DNA of 64,000 nucleotides from Spinacia oleracea (GCF_020520425.1 NC_079489.1:87411810-87475809), one strand, 5' to 3'. Counted from the stretch's first letter, positions 38,301 to 49,128 are shown. Numbers and translations: made by a program. The notes: generated by a model from the letters alone, not told the origin.

Positions 38301-41300
38301 CATTGTATCAACACCAAGCTCTATTTCTACAACCACTTTCAGCGTGCTGTTTTTGCACCACCTCAAACCCAAGCACTGTCACAACTCTTGATCTCATTTC
38401 CCAGTTTTCTGACTCTGCCAAGCGACTCATCCAGTCTTGGAGCCATACACTACCATGCTTGCTGCACTTGATCTATTAGAGGTTGGTTCAAGCCACTGTT
38501 ATATGCCTGATTTAGAACCTTGGTTGCTTTTACTGACTTCCAAAAAGTCAAACTACCCACCATAGTACGAGTGGTTGTGTCCTATAAATGATATTTGTTT
38601 AGAAGTTTTGTCTGGATGTTAGGTTGTTGGGGTCGTCTTGGGGAATGTGGTGATTGTGCTTTTTGGATACGGAGTGGAATGGGGTTGTCGAGGCTTGTGA
38701 TATTCATTAGTGGTTTTGGGTTTATTATCTGGTATAGGTGTCAATGTTTAGTTGTGGACTTGTGGTGGCAGAGGCAAGCTTGCCAGTTTGCTGGTTGTGG
38801 AGATCTTGGTGCCGGTGCAGCAGGGGCGAGGACTAGGAGAGGGAGACTGGAAAAAAAAGGCTTACATTTTTCCCTGTAAATTTATCAATAATACTTAGCA
38901 CTTGCATTTCCCCTCCACAAGTTCTGATCTAGCATCACCTATGGTGATTTTGGAAACTAGCTACAAATTCAATGAAAGAAAATGCGTTTTCTAATGTTCT
39001 GCTAAGTTTGATGATGAAAAGTCACTAGAATTCAAAGACTAAGTTTTGTTGGGTAGGCATCTACAATAATTTATGTGGGTTAGTTAGGTGTGGTTCTTTC
39101 TGCGCATATGTGATCAAAACAAGAGAGCTGATTTAGACTTGTTAGAAATCTTTTACCATCCACACAACACTATTGTAGAGGCGTTGGGTCACTATATCCA
39201 CAAAGAAGCTATTTCATCTATATGCCAAAAATGGGGCACTCAGAAGAATTAGGTAGGGAGGAGTGGTAGACTTGTTAAGTTAAGAACTCCATAAAATCCA
39301 CGAGCTTAGTAGGCCCACCAAGTTGGAGAAATGGAAGTCGAGGTGCGTAATAAATGAGCTCGTTCAAAGCTCGTTCATGTTCATTTGTTTAATAAATGAG
39401 CTGATATTGAACAACTTTTGAAGCTCGTTTATTCACAACTTTTGAAGCTCGTTTAATAAACGAGCTTGAACATGAACATATGTATGCTCGTTCATTTAAG
39501 TTCATGAACAACTCGTTTATTTATGTTCATGAATAAACTTGTTTATTTATACTTTTTGGAAAATGCCAAATACAAACCAATAAAGTTGTCTGTTTGCCAC
39601 TTACAACCTCAAATTTTCAGATTTATAAGTTACAACCTTAAAATTTATACCTCCCTTTAAATTACAACCCCTAGTAATTTTCCGCCAAATACCATCTGAA
39701 TATGATGTCATGAATATAATCCAAAAAAAAAAAAATCTCCAAAAAAAATCAAATAATTCCAGAAAAAAAAACAAATTAATGAAATTGTTCGTTTTTTATA
39801 TTATTTTCAGGAAACTATGTAATATGTTCTAATAAATTTAATGACATCATATTCCAATTGATTTCGCCGCAAAATGACCCGAGGTTGTAATTTAAAGTGA
39901 AAGTATAAGTTTAAGGTTATAATTTTCAAATTTGAAAATCTGAGGTTGTAATTGGAAAAGAGACAAATTTATTGTATTTGCAAAATTTCCATAATTTCTT
40001 TTATTATAAATAAAAACTATATTTTGACTCATAAAAAAAAGTTTATAATAACTCATAAAAGCATAAGGATTATTCTTGCGTGGACCTGGTCCACAATAAT
40101 ATTAGTGTGGACCCAAATTTTCTCTACACCCTTTATACATACATAGAAATTTATTGTTCATTAAACACCAAATTTCTTAGATATAATAACTATTTTTTGT
40201 ATCATAGTAACCTATGTTTTTTAAAGTTAATTGTAACTTAAAATCATATTATTCCAGCACAACATGTATCAACAACAGCAATTTGATATTTTTTTCATAA
40301 TAACCATGCCAAAATAAATTAGGAACAAGGTATTAACCTTCTCTTAGGCATGATCCACAATAAATTTAGTGTGGACCAAGTGTATTTAAGAATTGGGGAA
40401 AGTGTAATTATAATTGCTAAATTACGCATCACAAAGCATGTTTGCAGAGAATCAACAATATATATGGTAAAGGGTAAAGCGCCAAATTTTCATATTTCAT
40501 ATCTTTTATTTAAAAAGCTTGGTGAATTCAAAAACCATTCAATACTTCAAACTCCAAAGCTTGATATTGGAAAAGGAAAATTGAGCGCAAAGCTCGTTTA
40601 TGAAGTCGGCTCGATTATTAAATGAGTCGTTCATGAACACAAAATCTCCTAAAAGAACCAAGCTTGAACAGATTTGAGGGGGTTAAAAACTCGGGCTCGA
40701 GCTCGCATAAGTTAAATGAACATGAACATGAAAAAGGTATTACTCAGTTTGGCTTTGGTCGTTTACACCCGTAGATGGAACAGTGTTTAAAAATGCGCAA
40801 AGCGCACTAGAGCGATATGAGCCCTGGAGCTTAAGCGTAAAACGCAAGCGCAAAGCGCGAGCTTCATTGAAGTGAAGCGCATTTTTTAAGAATTCAAGAT
40901 TTCTCTACCATTATGGATATATATCTTACTAAAACTACCACAAAAACACATAAACATCCGATGTTCTTCCCTATTGGTCCTTGTTTCAACAAAATAAAGC
41001 ATACTCCCTTCGTCCCTTAATACTCGACCTGTTTTGACCGGACACGCTTGACAATGCACAACTTTGACTACCAATTTCTTTAACTACATATTATAAAAAC
41101 TATTTTGTAATTATGTATATTAAGATGATAATGCACAACTTTGACTACCTGTTTCTATATATTTAACTATTTTGTAAATGTATATTAAGATGAAGCCAAC
41201 AATATATTATATACTAACATTTGTTTTCATATATATACTAGAAATAAAATAGGGTCAAAGTGAATTATGTGAATAGTGTAAAAAGTCAAACTGGGTCGAG

Positions 41301-44300
41301 TATCAAGGGACGGGGGGAGTATAACATAGTGTTTATCATGTAATATCCACTAGGAAACAAATATACTATGCTATTTTCAAAAGGATATGCCACCTTCGTT
41401 TTTTCTTTTTTTTTCTTTTCTTTTGGACTCTTGGCCAACTTTCTATTGTTAAGCATTAATATGATGTGGTCCAATAGACAATAACAACATATAAAAAAAA
41501 TACTTCTAATGTGATTTTTTTTTAAAAAGAAGAATTTCAATGAAGCTCAAAAAAGCGCGCTTCATACGCTTTTTGCGCTTCATGCGCTTAAGTGGCTTCG
41601 GTGCGCTTTTTCACAAACGCTTCGCTCAGACCTAATTAAGCCCTTTGCCCCTTTGCCCCAGAGTTTCGAGCTTCAGCGCTTAAACGAGCTTTAAGCGCGC
41701 TTTTTTAAACACTAGATGGAACTCCATAAAAAAGGTGTTGTAGGATTCAAGTTGCTCCCTAATGGTAAATGATGTTTTCTCCATGGGAGCATTGAGAAGT
41801 GGACCAGTCTCCATTTGCTGCACTCCTAAAGATATCCCTATATCAATAACTTTGCAACTTCACCTACCCCCGCCCACCTTTTCTCACCTTTTTTCTTCTG
41901 TAACGTATGGATGGTCTGGCTGCTGCTTTATTCATCTCTGTTTTTCCCCCTCTTATCTTGAACTTCCTATGTTCTTTTTTAGTCGATACATATTCCTTTT
42001 GAGGAAAGTTATTTTCAGTTCACACATTTCTATTTACGGCAAAGTTTAGAATGCAAAGTTCCAGTTTTACCTTTGCTTCCCATACTTTTCACTCTCTCTC
42101 CATCTCTATTTCTTCCTCTTGCCTTCCTTTTCCATGACAGCCTTACTGTCACGGTCTGAGTGTTTTGACACCGGATCCGTGGGGCGCGCTCTTGCCTAAG
42201 GGGCGACAAGGGCGCAAGCCTTGTGCGGAAAGTGAATCTCAAGGCTCGGGCACGAGCGGGTGTTTGCTTTAGAATGGCCACTCTTGCCTATTGGCGACAA
42301 GAGCGAGGGCCGAGGGTCGATCGGGGCGCTTGTGTGTGCAGAGTAGGCACAAGCGGGACCGACGACGAGAGTGTATCTGTTTTGCAAGGGACTTTGATGG
42401 GTCTTGGAAAGCTTAAAAGCATGCGACAACACAATATCTATAAAGGCTAGCAACAACACATGAATTAAGCAAAGACAACTTCTGATGAGAGGTATTGGTT
42501 CATACCCCTCATAGAGGTTTATTTTGAATTAGCTAAAACTTGCAAGTGAACACTGGAATTACAGTAACATAATAATTCTCCCAAAAGCCTAGAAAACTAT
42601 TAGAAAGATCCTAGAAAGCAATAGAAAGGAGAAATACAAGTAAAGGAAGGTTGGATTCTAACACTTACCCAGCTCCCTTCCTTTGTACACAATGGCCTCT
42701 ACCAACCTAACAACGCACCTCTACCCACCTCTCCTCTTCACCACCACCCCACCTCCACCCTTTTTCTCCTCTTCACTGCTACTGTTAGCCTCCTCACCTC
42801 GTCCCTTACCCCTCACCGCAACCACCAAAATCAAGGCACAATGAGGTGATAGGGGGTCCTGGTGCCTAGGCCCAACAGTGGTCGATTCATAATTATAATA
42901 ATCTTTCTCTCTCTTGTTCTTCATTTTCTTCTTGTATTCTCCAATTTCTGAGTTGTGTTGAACTCCATTGTTGAGCTCCTGTTCGGTGAGGTTTTGAAAT
43001 TTTCTATCTCGCCTTTTCTCTTTTTGGATTTTCTTTTGATTTTAAATTTTAAGCTACTCCCTCCATCCCTTTTTAATATTTACGTTGTCATTATACACGT
43101 GATTTAACAAATAATTAATGTCGATGGAGATTCTTTTTTTTTTTTTACTTAAACAATGCAAATTACGTTTATTAATAATGTTTTCACTTTTATCCGAAAT
43201 CTAACATTGGGAAAATGAGAGTGATATAATATCACAATGGGAAAATGTGAGAGATTTAATGCCCCGGAGAATTTAGTTGATTAAAATAATCACTTGGCAC
43301 GATCGTTTACAGGAGCATTTATGTTACAATATAAAATTTATAACGTAAAGATTAAAAAGGGGCGTTTAAGGCAGAATAAGTAAAGAATAAAAAAGGACGG
43401 AGGGAGGACGGATCCGTCTTAATACTCACACCGCTTTCCTTTTCGAGCCGTCCCTTAATACTCGCACCGCTTCTAAAAAATGGAACTTTTTTACCAATAT
43501 TGTATTATTTCCCACACTTACCTACTAACCCACCTACACCCCCTACTCCCTGCAAAAAATCATTTAAAAGTTCACACCTCCCCCCCCACCCCCTACGCAC
43601 TTCCCACTAACTATATTAAAAAAAATACCCCACTATCAATTACCACCCATTAAATTACTAAGTCAATTCAAGTGTCTTAAATTCCGCACCGGTCAAATCG
43701 GTGCGAGTATCAAGGGACGGAGGGAGTAATATTTTTTAGATCTGGTAACGTTTTTGTTGAATTTATTTTAGCTGGTATGGTGAGTATGCATCGGCAGTGT
43801 AGTCATTGAATTTTGGTGTAGTCGCCGTTGGTGGGGTGAGTACACAGTGGTGTTGTAGTATTTGAATTTTGATAATTTGCAACGCTGAGTGTGCAGTAGT
43901 GGTTTAGTTATCAGTGTTTCAAACAGTGGTGTACACGGTAGCAACGGACATAATGTACAATTGTACATGGCGGTGGTTGCTTTCTCTTTGATTTGTCAAG
44001 GGGGTTAGTGGGCAGGGGTGGTATTGGTTTTTGCCTTTGTTTGCTACACTTACTAAATATGTGTGCCAAAAATGAAAGTGTGTCAACTAAAAAATGACCA
44101 AGGAAGTACTATTCATGGAAATTAAAGGAATTTGTCAAAAAGTACGGTCTATTTGCCTTGTTCTATTGTCTGTCATGCGAAATTGCCGAACTCCTTGTAA
44201 TGCTAATTATGAATCTTTATTTTTCGAGTGGCAATCACATATTTTGAAACTAGAGAAGTTCCACAATAGATGAGTTATCCTGTGCCCCCAATCATTTTGT

Positions 44301-44403
44301 TGTGTTTCAACAACCTATAATGGATGCATTTTTCTTGCAGGAAATCACTTGTATATTGACAGAGAACGGAGTCTCAACTGACAAAATACTGAAGAATTTT
44401 TAA
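26304..44403 (+). CDS. FAD/NAD(P)-binding oxidoreductase, pKIWI502-like, probably plastid
   Basis: Five exons join in frame at GT-AG sites over 18.1 kb: 26304-26863, 36921-37020, 37133-37228, 37332-37412, 44341-44403 (299 residues from the first ATG; 271 from Met29 at 26388). The product resembles the plant 'fruit protein pKIWI502' family, ferredoxin-NADP reductase-like proteins with an N-terminal FAD barrel (AGQYLQLKVPDSPKPSFLAIAS) and an NAD(P)-binding domain. The latter begins ATGSGISPIRSLIE across the exon 1/2 junction and ends with VVLCGQKQMTEEIT and a Phe C-terminus. The Ser/Arg/Pro-rich N-terminus looks like a transit peptide. Substrate is not known from sequence. Introns 1 (10.06 kb) and 4 (6.93 kb) are swollen by transposons, yet the coding sequence is unbroken. 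Confidence 0.9.
26864..27730. other. Intron 1 of the oxidoreductase gene, proximal part
   Basis: AT-rich intron DNA without recognised elements. A stretch at about 27230-27520 has several GTGTCCGAGT-like and CCAACAC motifs, also seen near 28010-28090, suggesting a worn repeat. Confidence 0.35.
27731..27994. mobile_element. GC-rich MITE-like element with AGTGTATAAAAAGG ends
   Basis: The left end AGTGTATAAAAAGGCGC and the right end (complement AATGTATAAAAAAGG) form imperfect inverted repeats around a GGCGC-rich core. Flanking CCTGTTGC and GCTGTCGC may be a worn 8-bp duplication. The end motif resembles the element at 40782-41713. Class is uncertain (hAT- or MULE-like). Confidence 0.4.
28113..28194. 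repeat. Two-copy 41-bp tandem repeat
   Basis: AAGGTGTCGAAG(T/C)AACATAGG plus the following 21 bases occurs at 28113 and 28154 with one difference. It lies within intron 1. Confidence 0.8.
29257..29583. mobile_element. Stowaway-like MITE in intron 1
   Basis: It opens CTCCCTCCTTCCCAATTTAC after TA and ends with an inverted GTAAAT...GGACAAAGGGAT followed by TA. The internal TTTGACCGGCACA matches other Stowaway-like elements in this window. The right terminus is diverged. Confidence 0.6.
29604..29851. mobile_element. Probable MITE with CTCTTCACC ends
   Basis: CGTTCTCTTCACC at the left and the inverted GGTGAAGAGAGC at the right enclose a degenerate series of GACCTGATTG-like motifs. No clear target duplication is visible. 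Confidence 0.4.
30123..30548 (-). repeat. 3' LTR of element C
   Basis: Starts TGTTAGGAAATAATATGC and ends TTTCTCCAACA on the plus strand; 426 bp. It carries six bases missing from its partner. Confidence 0.93.
30582..34524 (-). pseudogene. gag-pol of element C, inactivated
   Basis: Reading from 34524 leftwards: gag (MGAMAADEGKIKLEKFDG), zinc knuckle CWNCGKIGHYKNQC (33828-33787) followed at once by an in-frame TAG (33786-33784), protease WVLDSGASFH, integrase (HSDVWGP, RTDNGGEY, GTPQHNGVAERMNRT), RT (DVKTAFLHG, YVDDMLV), RNase H (DADYGG, STTEAEYVA). Comparing frames shows nonsense codons near 32663, 32222 and 31302, and frameshifts near 34276-34301, 33850-34040, 33010-33025 and 31874-31880. 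It cannot make a working polyprotein. Confidence 0.92.
34591..34605 (-). other. Primer binding site of element C
   Basis: ACTGGTATCAGAGCC on the minus strand directly abuts the 5' LTR and matches the initiator tRNA-Met primer site. Confidence 0.9.
34606..35026 (-). repeat. 5' LTR of element C
   Basis: 421 bp, with the same termini as 30123-30548; it abuts the PBS inside and CATCC outside. Confidence 0.93.
35027..36220 (-). pseudogene. LINE remnant (zinc-binding RT domain and RNase H), split by element C
   Basis: Minus-strand frames read, from right to left: LVYWKDGENGKFSIKSA (36092-35907), the zf-RVT block FLWLANHDRVLGN...CFVCGEPEESTLYILRDC (35892-35311), then RNase H GGGVIRDHCGNFISGF...HVYREGNRAADWLANQG (35399-35027). 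The last codons continue across element C at about 30122-30020. Frames overlap or are broken, so this is a dead, 5'-truncated L1-type LINE. CATTCTTTAGTTCAAAAGG occurs twice near its 5' end (about 36027 and 36114). Confidence 0.82.
36221..36920. other. Intron 1, distal part
   Basis: Nothing coding. A stretch near 36340-36600 (CGAAGTTTTACCAAATACCC, AACGGAGGTCTAACTCCGTT) looks like a dispersed repeat, but I cannot find paired ends. The last 150 bp are ordinary intron up to the ATGCAG acceptor. Confidence 0.35.
37413..39329. other. Intron 4 of the oxidoreductase gene, proximal part
   Basis: AT-rich intron DNA without a recognised element or gene apart from a poly-C run. A short open frame at 38595-38879 shows no family resemblance. 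Confidence 0.35.
38272..38298 (+). repeat. Poly-C homopolymer, 27 bases
   Basis: An uninterrupted run of 27 C within intron 4. Its exact length may be unreliable in an assembly. Confidence 0.9.
39340..39545. repeat. GAGCTCGTTTA / TGTTCATGAACA repeat cluster
   Basis: Short direct and inverted copies of GCTCGTTTA, AACGAGC, GTTCATG and CATGAAC fill this stretch. Similar motifs resume at about 40585-40735, so one older repeat may have been split by the DNA at 39558-40580. Confidence 0.55.
39558..39990. mobile_element. MITE with about 65-bp inverted repeats
   Basis: The left arm (GGAAAATGCCAAATACAA...) and right arm (complement GGAAATTTTGCAAATACAA...) stay alignable for about 65 bp through the ACAACCTCA block. 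Long arms suggest a MULE-type MITE. Flanks ATACTTTTT and ATAATTTCT are at best a worn 9-bp duplication. Confidence 0.6.
40782..41713. mobile_element. MULE-like MITE with GCGC-rich ends, host of a Stowaway MITE
   Basis: Inverted termini AGTGTTTAAAAATGCGC (left) and complement AGTGTTTAAAAAAGCGC (right) are flanked by a perfect 9-bp duplication AGATGGAAC (40773-40781 and 41714-41722), as in Mutator-like elements. The ends are rich in GCGCTT/AAGCGC inverted motifs. A 316-bp Stowaway-like element interrupts the middle. No transposase is present. Confidence 0.75.
41004..41319. mobile_element. Stowaway-like MITE nested in the MULE-like element
   Basis: Opens CTCCCTTCGTCCCTTAATAC after TA and ends GTATCAAGGGACGGGGGGAG before TA. 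The internal GACCTG/GACCGG motif matches the other Stowaway-like copies here. Confidence 0.8.
41723..43056. other. Intron 4, middle part, with a GC-rich block
   Basis: A GC-rich block at about 42140-42450 (CACGGTCTGAGTGTTTTGACACC, then GGGCGACAAGGGCGCAAG) stands out from its AT-rich surroundings and may be a retrotransposon or LTR fragment; I cannot define ends. A second stretch at 42690-42840 is C-rich on the plus strand (ACCACCACCCCACC). No gene is supported. Confidence 0.35.
43057..43726. mobile_element. Two abutting Stowaway-like MITEs
   Basis: The first opens CTCCCTCCATCCCTTTTTAA after TA (43057) and closes with AAAAAGGACGGAGGGAG (ends about 43406). A second follows at once (CGTCTTAATACTCACACCGC) and closes with AAGGGACGGAGGGAG before TA (43726). 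The missing TA at the junction suggests one landed in the terminus of the other. Confidence 0.6.
43727..44340. other. Intron 4, distal part
   Basis: Ordinary AT-rich intron up to the acceptor TTTCTTGCAG at 44340. GTGGTGTTGTAGT-like words repeat loosely near 43790-43980. Confidence 0.35.
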
Positions 44404-45595
44404 TTTGATGAGATAGAGTTACTTAGCTTGTATAATTGTTACGGGAAGCAATGTTCTCCCATTCATTTATTTTATTCCGAGTATCAATTTCTCAGCTTGG
44501 AATAGCAAAAATAAACTTGATTATCTCAAATTTTGACATTATAATGACAGTAAACTACAAGATTAGCAACAATGTTCCAGTAATGCGGCTTCGTTGTATT
44601 ACCTGAGGTGTTGATCTGAGCTACATATAGGTAGTTGGAAGTTCTCGAGGTGCTTTGCTGCACCCCAAAATTTAAAGAGCTACCCAGTGTAATATTTGGT
44701 TACGAAAGTGGTTCTATTGGCTAGGAACAAAGTGCCGTCGTATTGACTGTTGTGTTTTCACATCGTTGGATCTCATTTTCGCATCAAATAAGTTATGTGG
44801 TAAAAATGGGACAGATTCTCGATCTGACTGCAGGTAATGCATTCTATAAATATGATCATATTTAAGAAAAAGCTTGGACCAAATTTTCTAATCCTTGAAT
44901 ATGAGTCACATCTTATCACGATAAAAGGGGATGTCGTCTAAGAAGGATGTAATTGTGAACGTCGGTCATCGTCTAATCAGTAATCAAGGTGTATCATGAA
45001 CTTTGTTCTATAATGATCCGCCGTACGTCCCCATCAATGATGAAAAAATGCCAAAGAAAGTAGAATGCACGTTTATATCGGGTGTGTATGATGTGTTATA
45101 CCGTTACATGTTTGATTATCCTTCTATATGCATCTGTGTCTTATCCAAATCCAAAAATAAATATCGAAATAGATTCGACCCATCCTCTAGTTAAATCGGA
45201 ATATAACTTCTTTGTGATTTGGTCAACACATGAACCGTGTTAAAGTTGGCTCCATCAGCCATGACAATAAGAGCATGATTATCTTTTAGTCTTGAGACTT
45301 GAATTTTGCAGACAAGACTTGTACCTCACTAGTCTTAAGATCATAGCAATTTGTAGCATTAAAGCGAGTGAGTATTGACAAATTCTTACATTGACTCAAT
45401 AGTAAATTTCAGAATCTATGTGTAAGTAGTAAGTACTGTTTTTTGGTTGAGTCTTTAACAGTAATTTAATCTCATTACATTTTAGTGGAAAATTGACATG
45501 GCATACGAAAAATATCTTATGAGAAAGATCCTTGATTTTTCTTATACTTTGTACTTTATATTTGTATTTAAGAGAGTCGACAAGCTTCAGCATAC
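44404..45595. other. Spacer between oxidoreductase and first MATE gene
   Basis: Contains the 3' UTR of the oxidoreductase and the promoter of MATE 1. No element is recognised. A CTTTATATTTG stretch near 45550 is a weak TATA candidate. Confidence 0.4.
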
Positions 45596-45636
45596 TAGAG
45601 AGAGAGAGATAGAGAGATAGAGATAGAGAGAGAGAG
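45596..45636 (+). repeat. GA-rich microsatellite in 5' leader of MATE 1
   Basis: (GA)n interrupted by GATA runs directly up to the ATG at 45637. GA repeats in plant 5' leaders can bind BPC/GAGA-type factors; a role here is conjecture. Confidence 0.8.
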
Positions 45637-48455
45637 ATGGAAGAAGGGTTGTTAGAGAAGAAGGAAGAAAAAGGAAGAAAAGTAGAATGGAAAGAGATAA
45701 TAGAAGAGATGAAGAGGGTGAGTTGGGTAGCAGGTCCAATGGTGGCAGTTCTAATGTCTCAATATTTGTTGCAAGTCGTAACTTTGATGATGGTTGGTCA
45801 CCTCAGCCCACTTTATCTCTCTAGTACTGCCCTTGCTGTTTCTCTTGCTGCTGTCACCGGCTTCAGCTTCTTGGTATTTTTTTATTTATATATATAACAC
45901 CCTTCTCCCATTTACTTTCTTTTCTTTTCTTTTTTGGTGTTCAGAAATCGATAATTTTAACAGGAATCGATCCGAGATTATGATTACTTTACTTTTACCA
46001 ATTAAGCTAGTTGACATTCACATTTATTGCGATTTTTTGTCATGACAATCAGCTAATGAATGATATTGGTTATTGCCATAATTAGCTGATCAAACAATGA
46101 GTAGCAATCAATCAATCATGAACCCCTACTTTAGTGAACTTAGTTCTTTTTGTTTTTTAAGTAATGTATATTTCCTTATTTGGAAGTGATTGCCTCTGCT
46201 TAGTCAAGTTTTTAGAAATCCACATATATTTACAAAAAGATTAAATATTCTGAAATTGAATGAACTTATGATTAATCTTTTTCTGTAATAAGCAATAATT
46301 ATATTGGTGCAAATGAGCTACAAAAGCAAATAAATTTACAAATAGGGAAAGGGGCATTTGAACCTGAGATATATCATACATATCACATATGCCTTCAGTC
46401 TTAACCACTATGCTAAACCCTCATTGGTGAAATATGCATTATTTTGGGTGATCGTCCTGTGTAGCCTTAAAATAGTGTGGTTAAATTTCTACAGTATATG
46501 CCAATGAATGAAGCAAGTTGACAAAGAATTGTTGTTGAATTTCATTTGAAATTCAGTGATTCACAGTTTCAACTTTCAAGCAGCAAAATCGAAGCATAGT
46601 AGTGATTTATGGAGTACAATGTAGAAGTTTGCACCCGGAAAAAGAAACATATTAAGAATTGGTGTAACTTTGATTATCTTGTTAATTGTTATATACACCA
46701 GTTTGATAATGTAATTTGTAATCTAAGTAAATTTTGACACATTTGTGCTTGTTTGATTATAGTTAGGTATGGCAGGCGCATTAGAGACTATAAGTGGGCA
46801 ATCTTATGGAGCGCAACAGTACAAGAAATTGGGAACTCAAACATACACTGCCATTTTCTCTCTGACTTTATTCAGCATCCCACTCAGTGTAGTATGGATA
46901 TATATGGAAAACATTCTGGTTTTCATAGGCCAAGATCCTTCCATTTCACATGAAGCGGGTAAATTCATGATATATCTAGTGCCTACGCTAATTTCTTATG
47001 CCGTATTTCAGCCATTGGTTCGATACTTCCAATCCCAAAGTTTGGTAATTCCTATGTTAGTAAGTTCATGTGGTACTCTTTGCCTGCATATACCCCTCTG
47101 TTGGGCTTTGGTATACAAATCTGGGCTAAATAACCTAGGAGGTGCTATTGCAATGGGTATATCAAATTGGTTGAATGCCATTTTTCTGGCATTGTACATG
47201 GTTTTCTCTTCCTCTTGTGCAGCTACTCGTTCTCCAATCTCCATGGAAATGTTTCATGGAGTTGGACAATTTTTCCGATTTGCTATTCCTTCTGCTGCAA
47301 TGGTTTGGTAAGCAATCTAGTCTAATAGAATGTTTGAAAAGTTTTATGACTAACAAATTATGATTCAATCTATCTCTATATGCTTGTAGCTTAGAGTGGT
47401 GGTCATTTGAGCTGCTGATTTTATTATCAGGATTTCTTCCAAATCCAGAACTTGAGACTTCTGTTCTCTCTGTGTGGTATTGTTATCGTTCTGTGTTCTC
47501 TATCAACTGATTAAAATGTGATTCTTTGTTACCTTTCTTATGGAATAACTGCCAAGTGTAAAAATACTCTGCTGTTCTACTTGTCATCAGCTTGACAACA
47601 ATTTCAACATTGTTTGCAGTACCATATGGAATTTCAGCAGCTGCAAGGTGTGCTAACTAAAAGATGTTCTGCTATATTATTATAAATTTAAGAGTTGACA
47701 TTGATTGAGCAATAATTATACTTGTTTAAAATTGCAGCACGAGAATTGCGAATGAACTTGGGGCTGGACACCCACAGGCAGCTCGCATAGCAGCATGTGG
47801 AGTAGTGGTGATGGGGGTTGCGAATGGTTTGATTGTTAGTTCGATCCTATTTTCTGCTAGGAGAGTATTTGGGTATTGTTTCAGTAATGAGAAGGAAGTT
47901 GTAGATTATGTGACTACAATGGCACCTTTGGTTTGTGTAAATGTAATATTTGACAGCACACAGGCAGTTCTTTCTGGTAACGAGAAGCAAGTTGTAGTAG
48001 ATTAATTATGACACCTACGTAGCAATTACACGCTCTACTAATTTTGATACATACAGGTGTAGCTAGAGGATGTGGGTGGCAACATATAGGTTCTTACGTG
48101 AATCTTGTAGCGTTCTACCTAGTTGGAATACCGGTTGCAGCTGCATTAGGCTTCTGGATGCAAATGAGAGGTCGGGGACTTTGGATGGGAGTTATGGTTG
48201 GTGCTTTGACACAGACAGTCATTTTGTCTATTATAACGAGTTTTACCAACTGGGAACAAGAGGTTCGTCTCTTCTTTTTCTCATCTTCTGCTGTCTGTTG
48301 CATTCTACTTTGCTTCAAGTTTTGTCACATTTCAGATTCACCTTCTAGTAAGTAGTAATAAAAAAGTTTGCTGATTGTTTTTACAGGCAAGAAAAGCAAG
48401 AAAGAGAGTAGCGGAAGAGAGTTCCGGAGTCAAAAACGGAGTATATGTAACTTAG
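45637..48455 (+). CDS. MATE family efflux transporter (DETOXIFICATION-like), copy 1
   Basis: Multidrug and toxic compound extrusion carrier, exporting organic compounds in exchange for protons across the plasma or vacuolar membrane. Seven exons join in frame at GT-AG sites: 45637-45873, 46763-47307, 47390-47476, 47591-47647, 47738-47976, 48057-48262, 48387-48455, giving 479 residues, typical of the family, which has 12 membrane segments. Family blocks seen: [83 protein letters not shown]. It looks intact. Closest groups are probably AtDTX1/DTX16-type proteins; substrate and membrane cannot be read from sequence. Its tandem partner starts at 56936 with identical phases. Confidence 0.95.
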
Positions 48456-49090
48456 TAGAGTTCATAGATATAAGCTAATTTCAACCTAACTCGCAGTGCT
48501 TGTTTTGTTGCATAACAAACTGTGGAAAAGGGGATTTTTTGGGAATTGAAAAAACCGACTTGTTTGGTTGAAATTTGCACAATTCGTCTTTGGATTTCCC
48601 TGCGATGCTCATTTGAAGTACCTCCATTCATAATTTCATATTGCAGTTGTTCATGCAGTCATGTGAGTATATTAACGATAAAGTTTGTATCTCAGTTCTC
48701 AAAGCATGCAATTGGTTTGTGTTATAACCAAACGCGTGCCACGAACAATTGAGAATAAACTCACAAATATAATATATGACAAATAGCAAAGACAATAATA
48801 ATAGATACAAGTGTTTATGAGGAAATTTAGATTTTCTCCCCTCAAATATTATCGTATTATTAAGTTCCTACAAAATAACACCTCAATTGATGATTCCTCT
48901 CACCAATGTATTTTCCCCCTTTTATTTTCTAGCTAGGCTTGATTGTTACATACCAAAATATATCTACTTTCCTAATTACAATTCTAATTAAACTAGGAAA
49001 CAAGATATTAAATCAAACAAGTCCGTTTCGTATTTTTGTCAACTTAACTAAGTTGTGTTTATTTCCTAACAGTTTGTGAGATCAAGCTCC
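48456..49090. other. 3' region of MATE 1
   Basis: 3' UTR and AT-rich spacer up to the CACTA element. No gene or repeat is recognised. Confidence 0.4.
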
Positions 49091-49128
49091 GCTCACTAGT
49101 AGAAAAAACCCCTATTGCACCCCCCTTG

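Noticed and set aside
38595-38879. 94-codon frame in intron 4
   Set aside because: No family resemblance and it sits within an intron of a well-supported gene; likely chance.
42721-42924. Short low-complexity frame rich in Lys/Glu/Gly (minus strand)
   Set aside because: It is the complement of a CCACC-rich stretch in an intron and has no domain.
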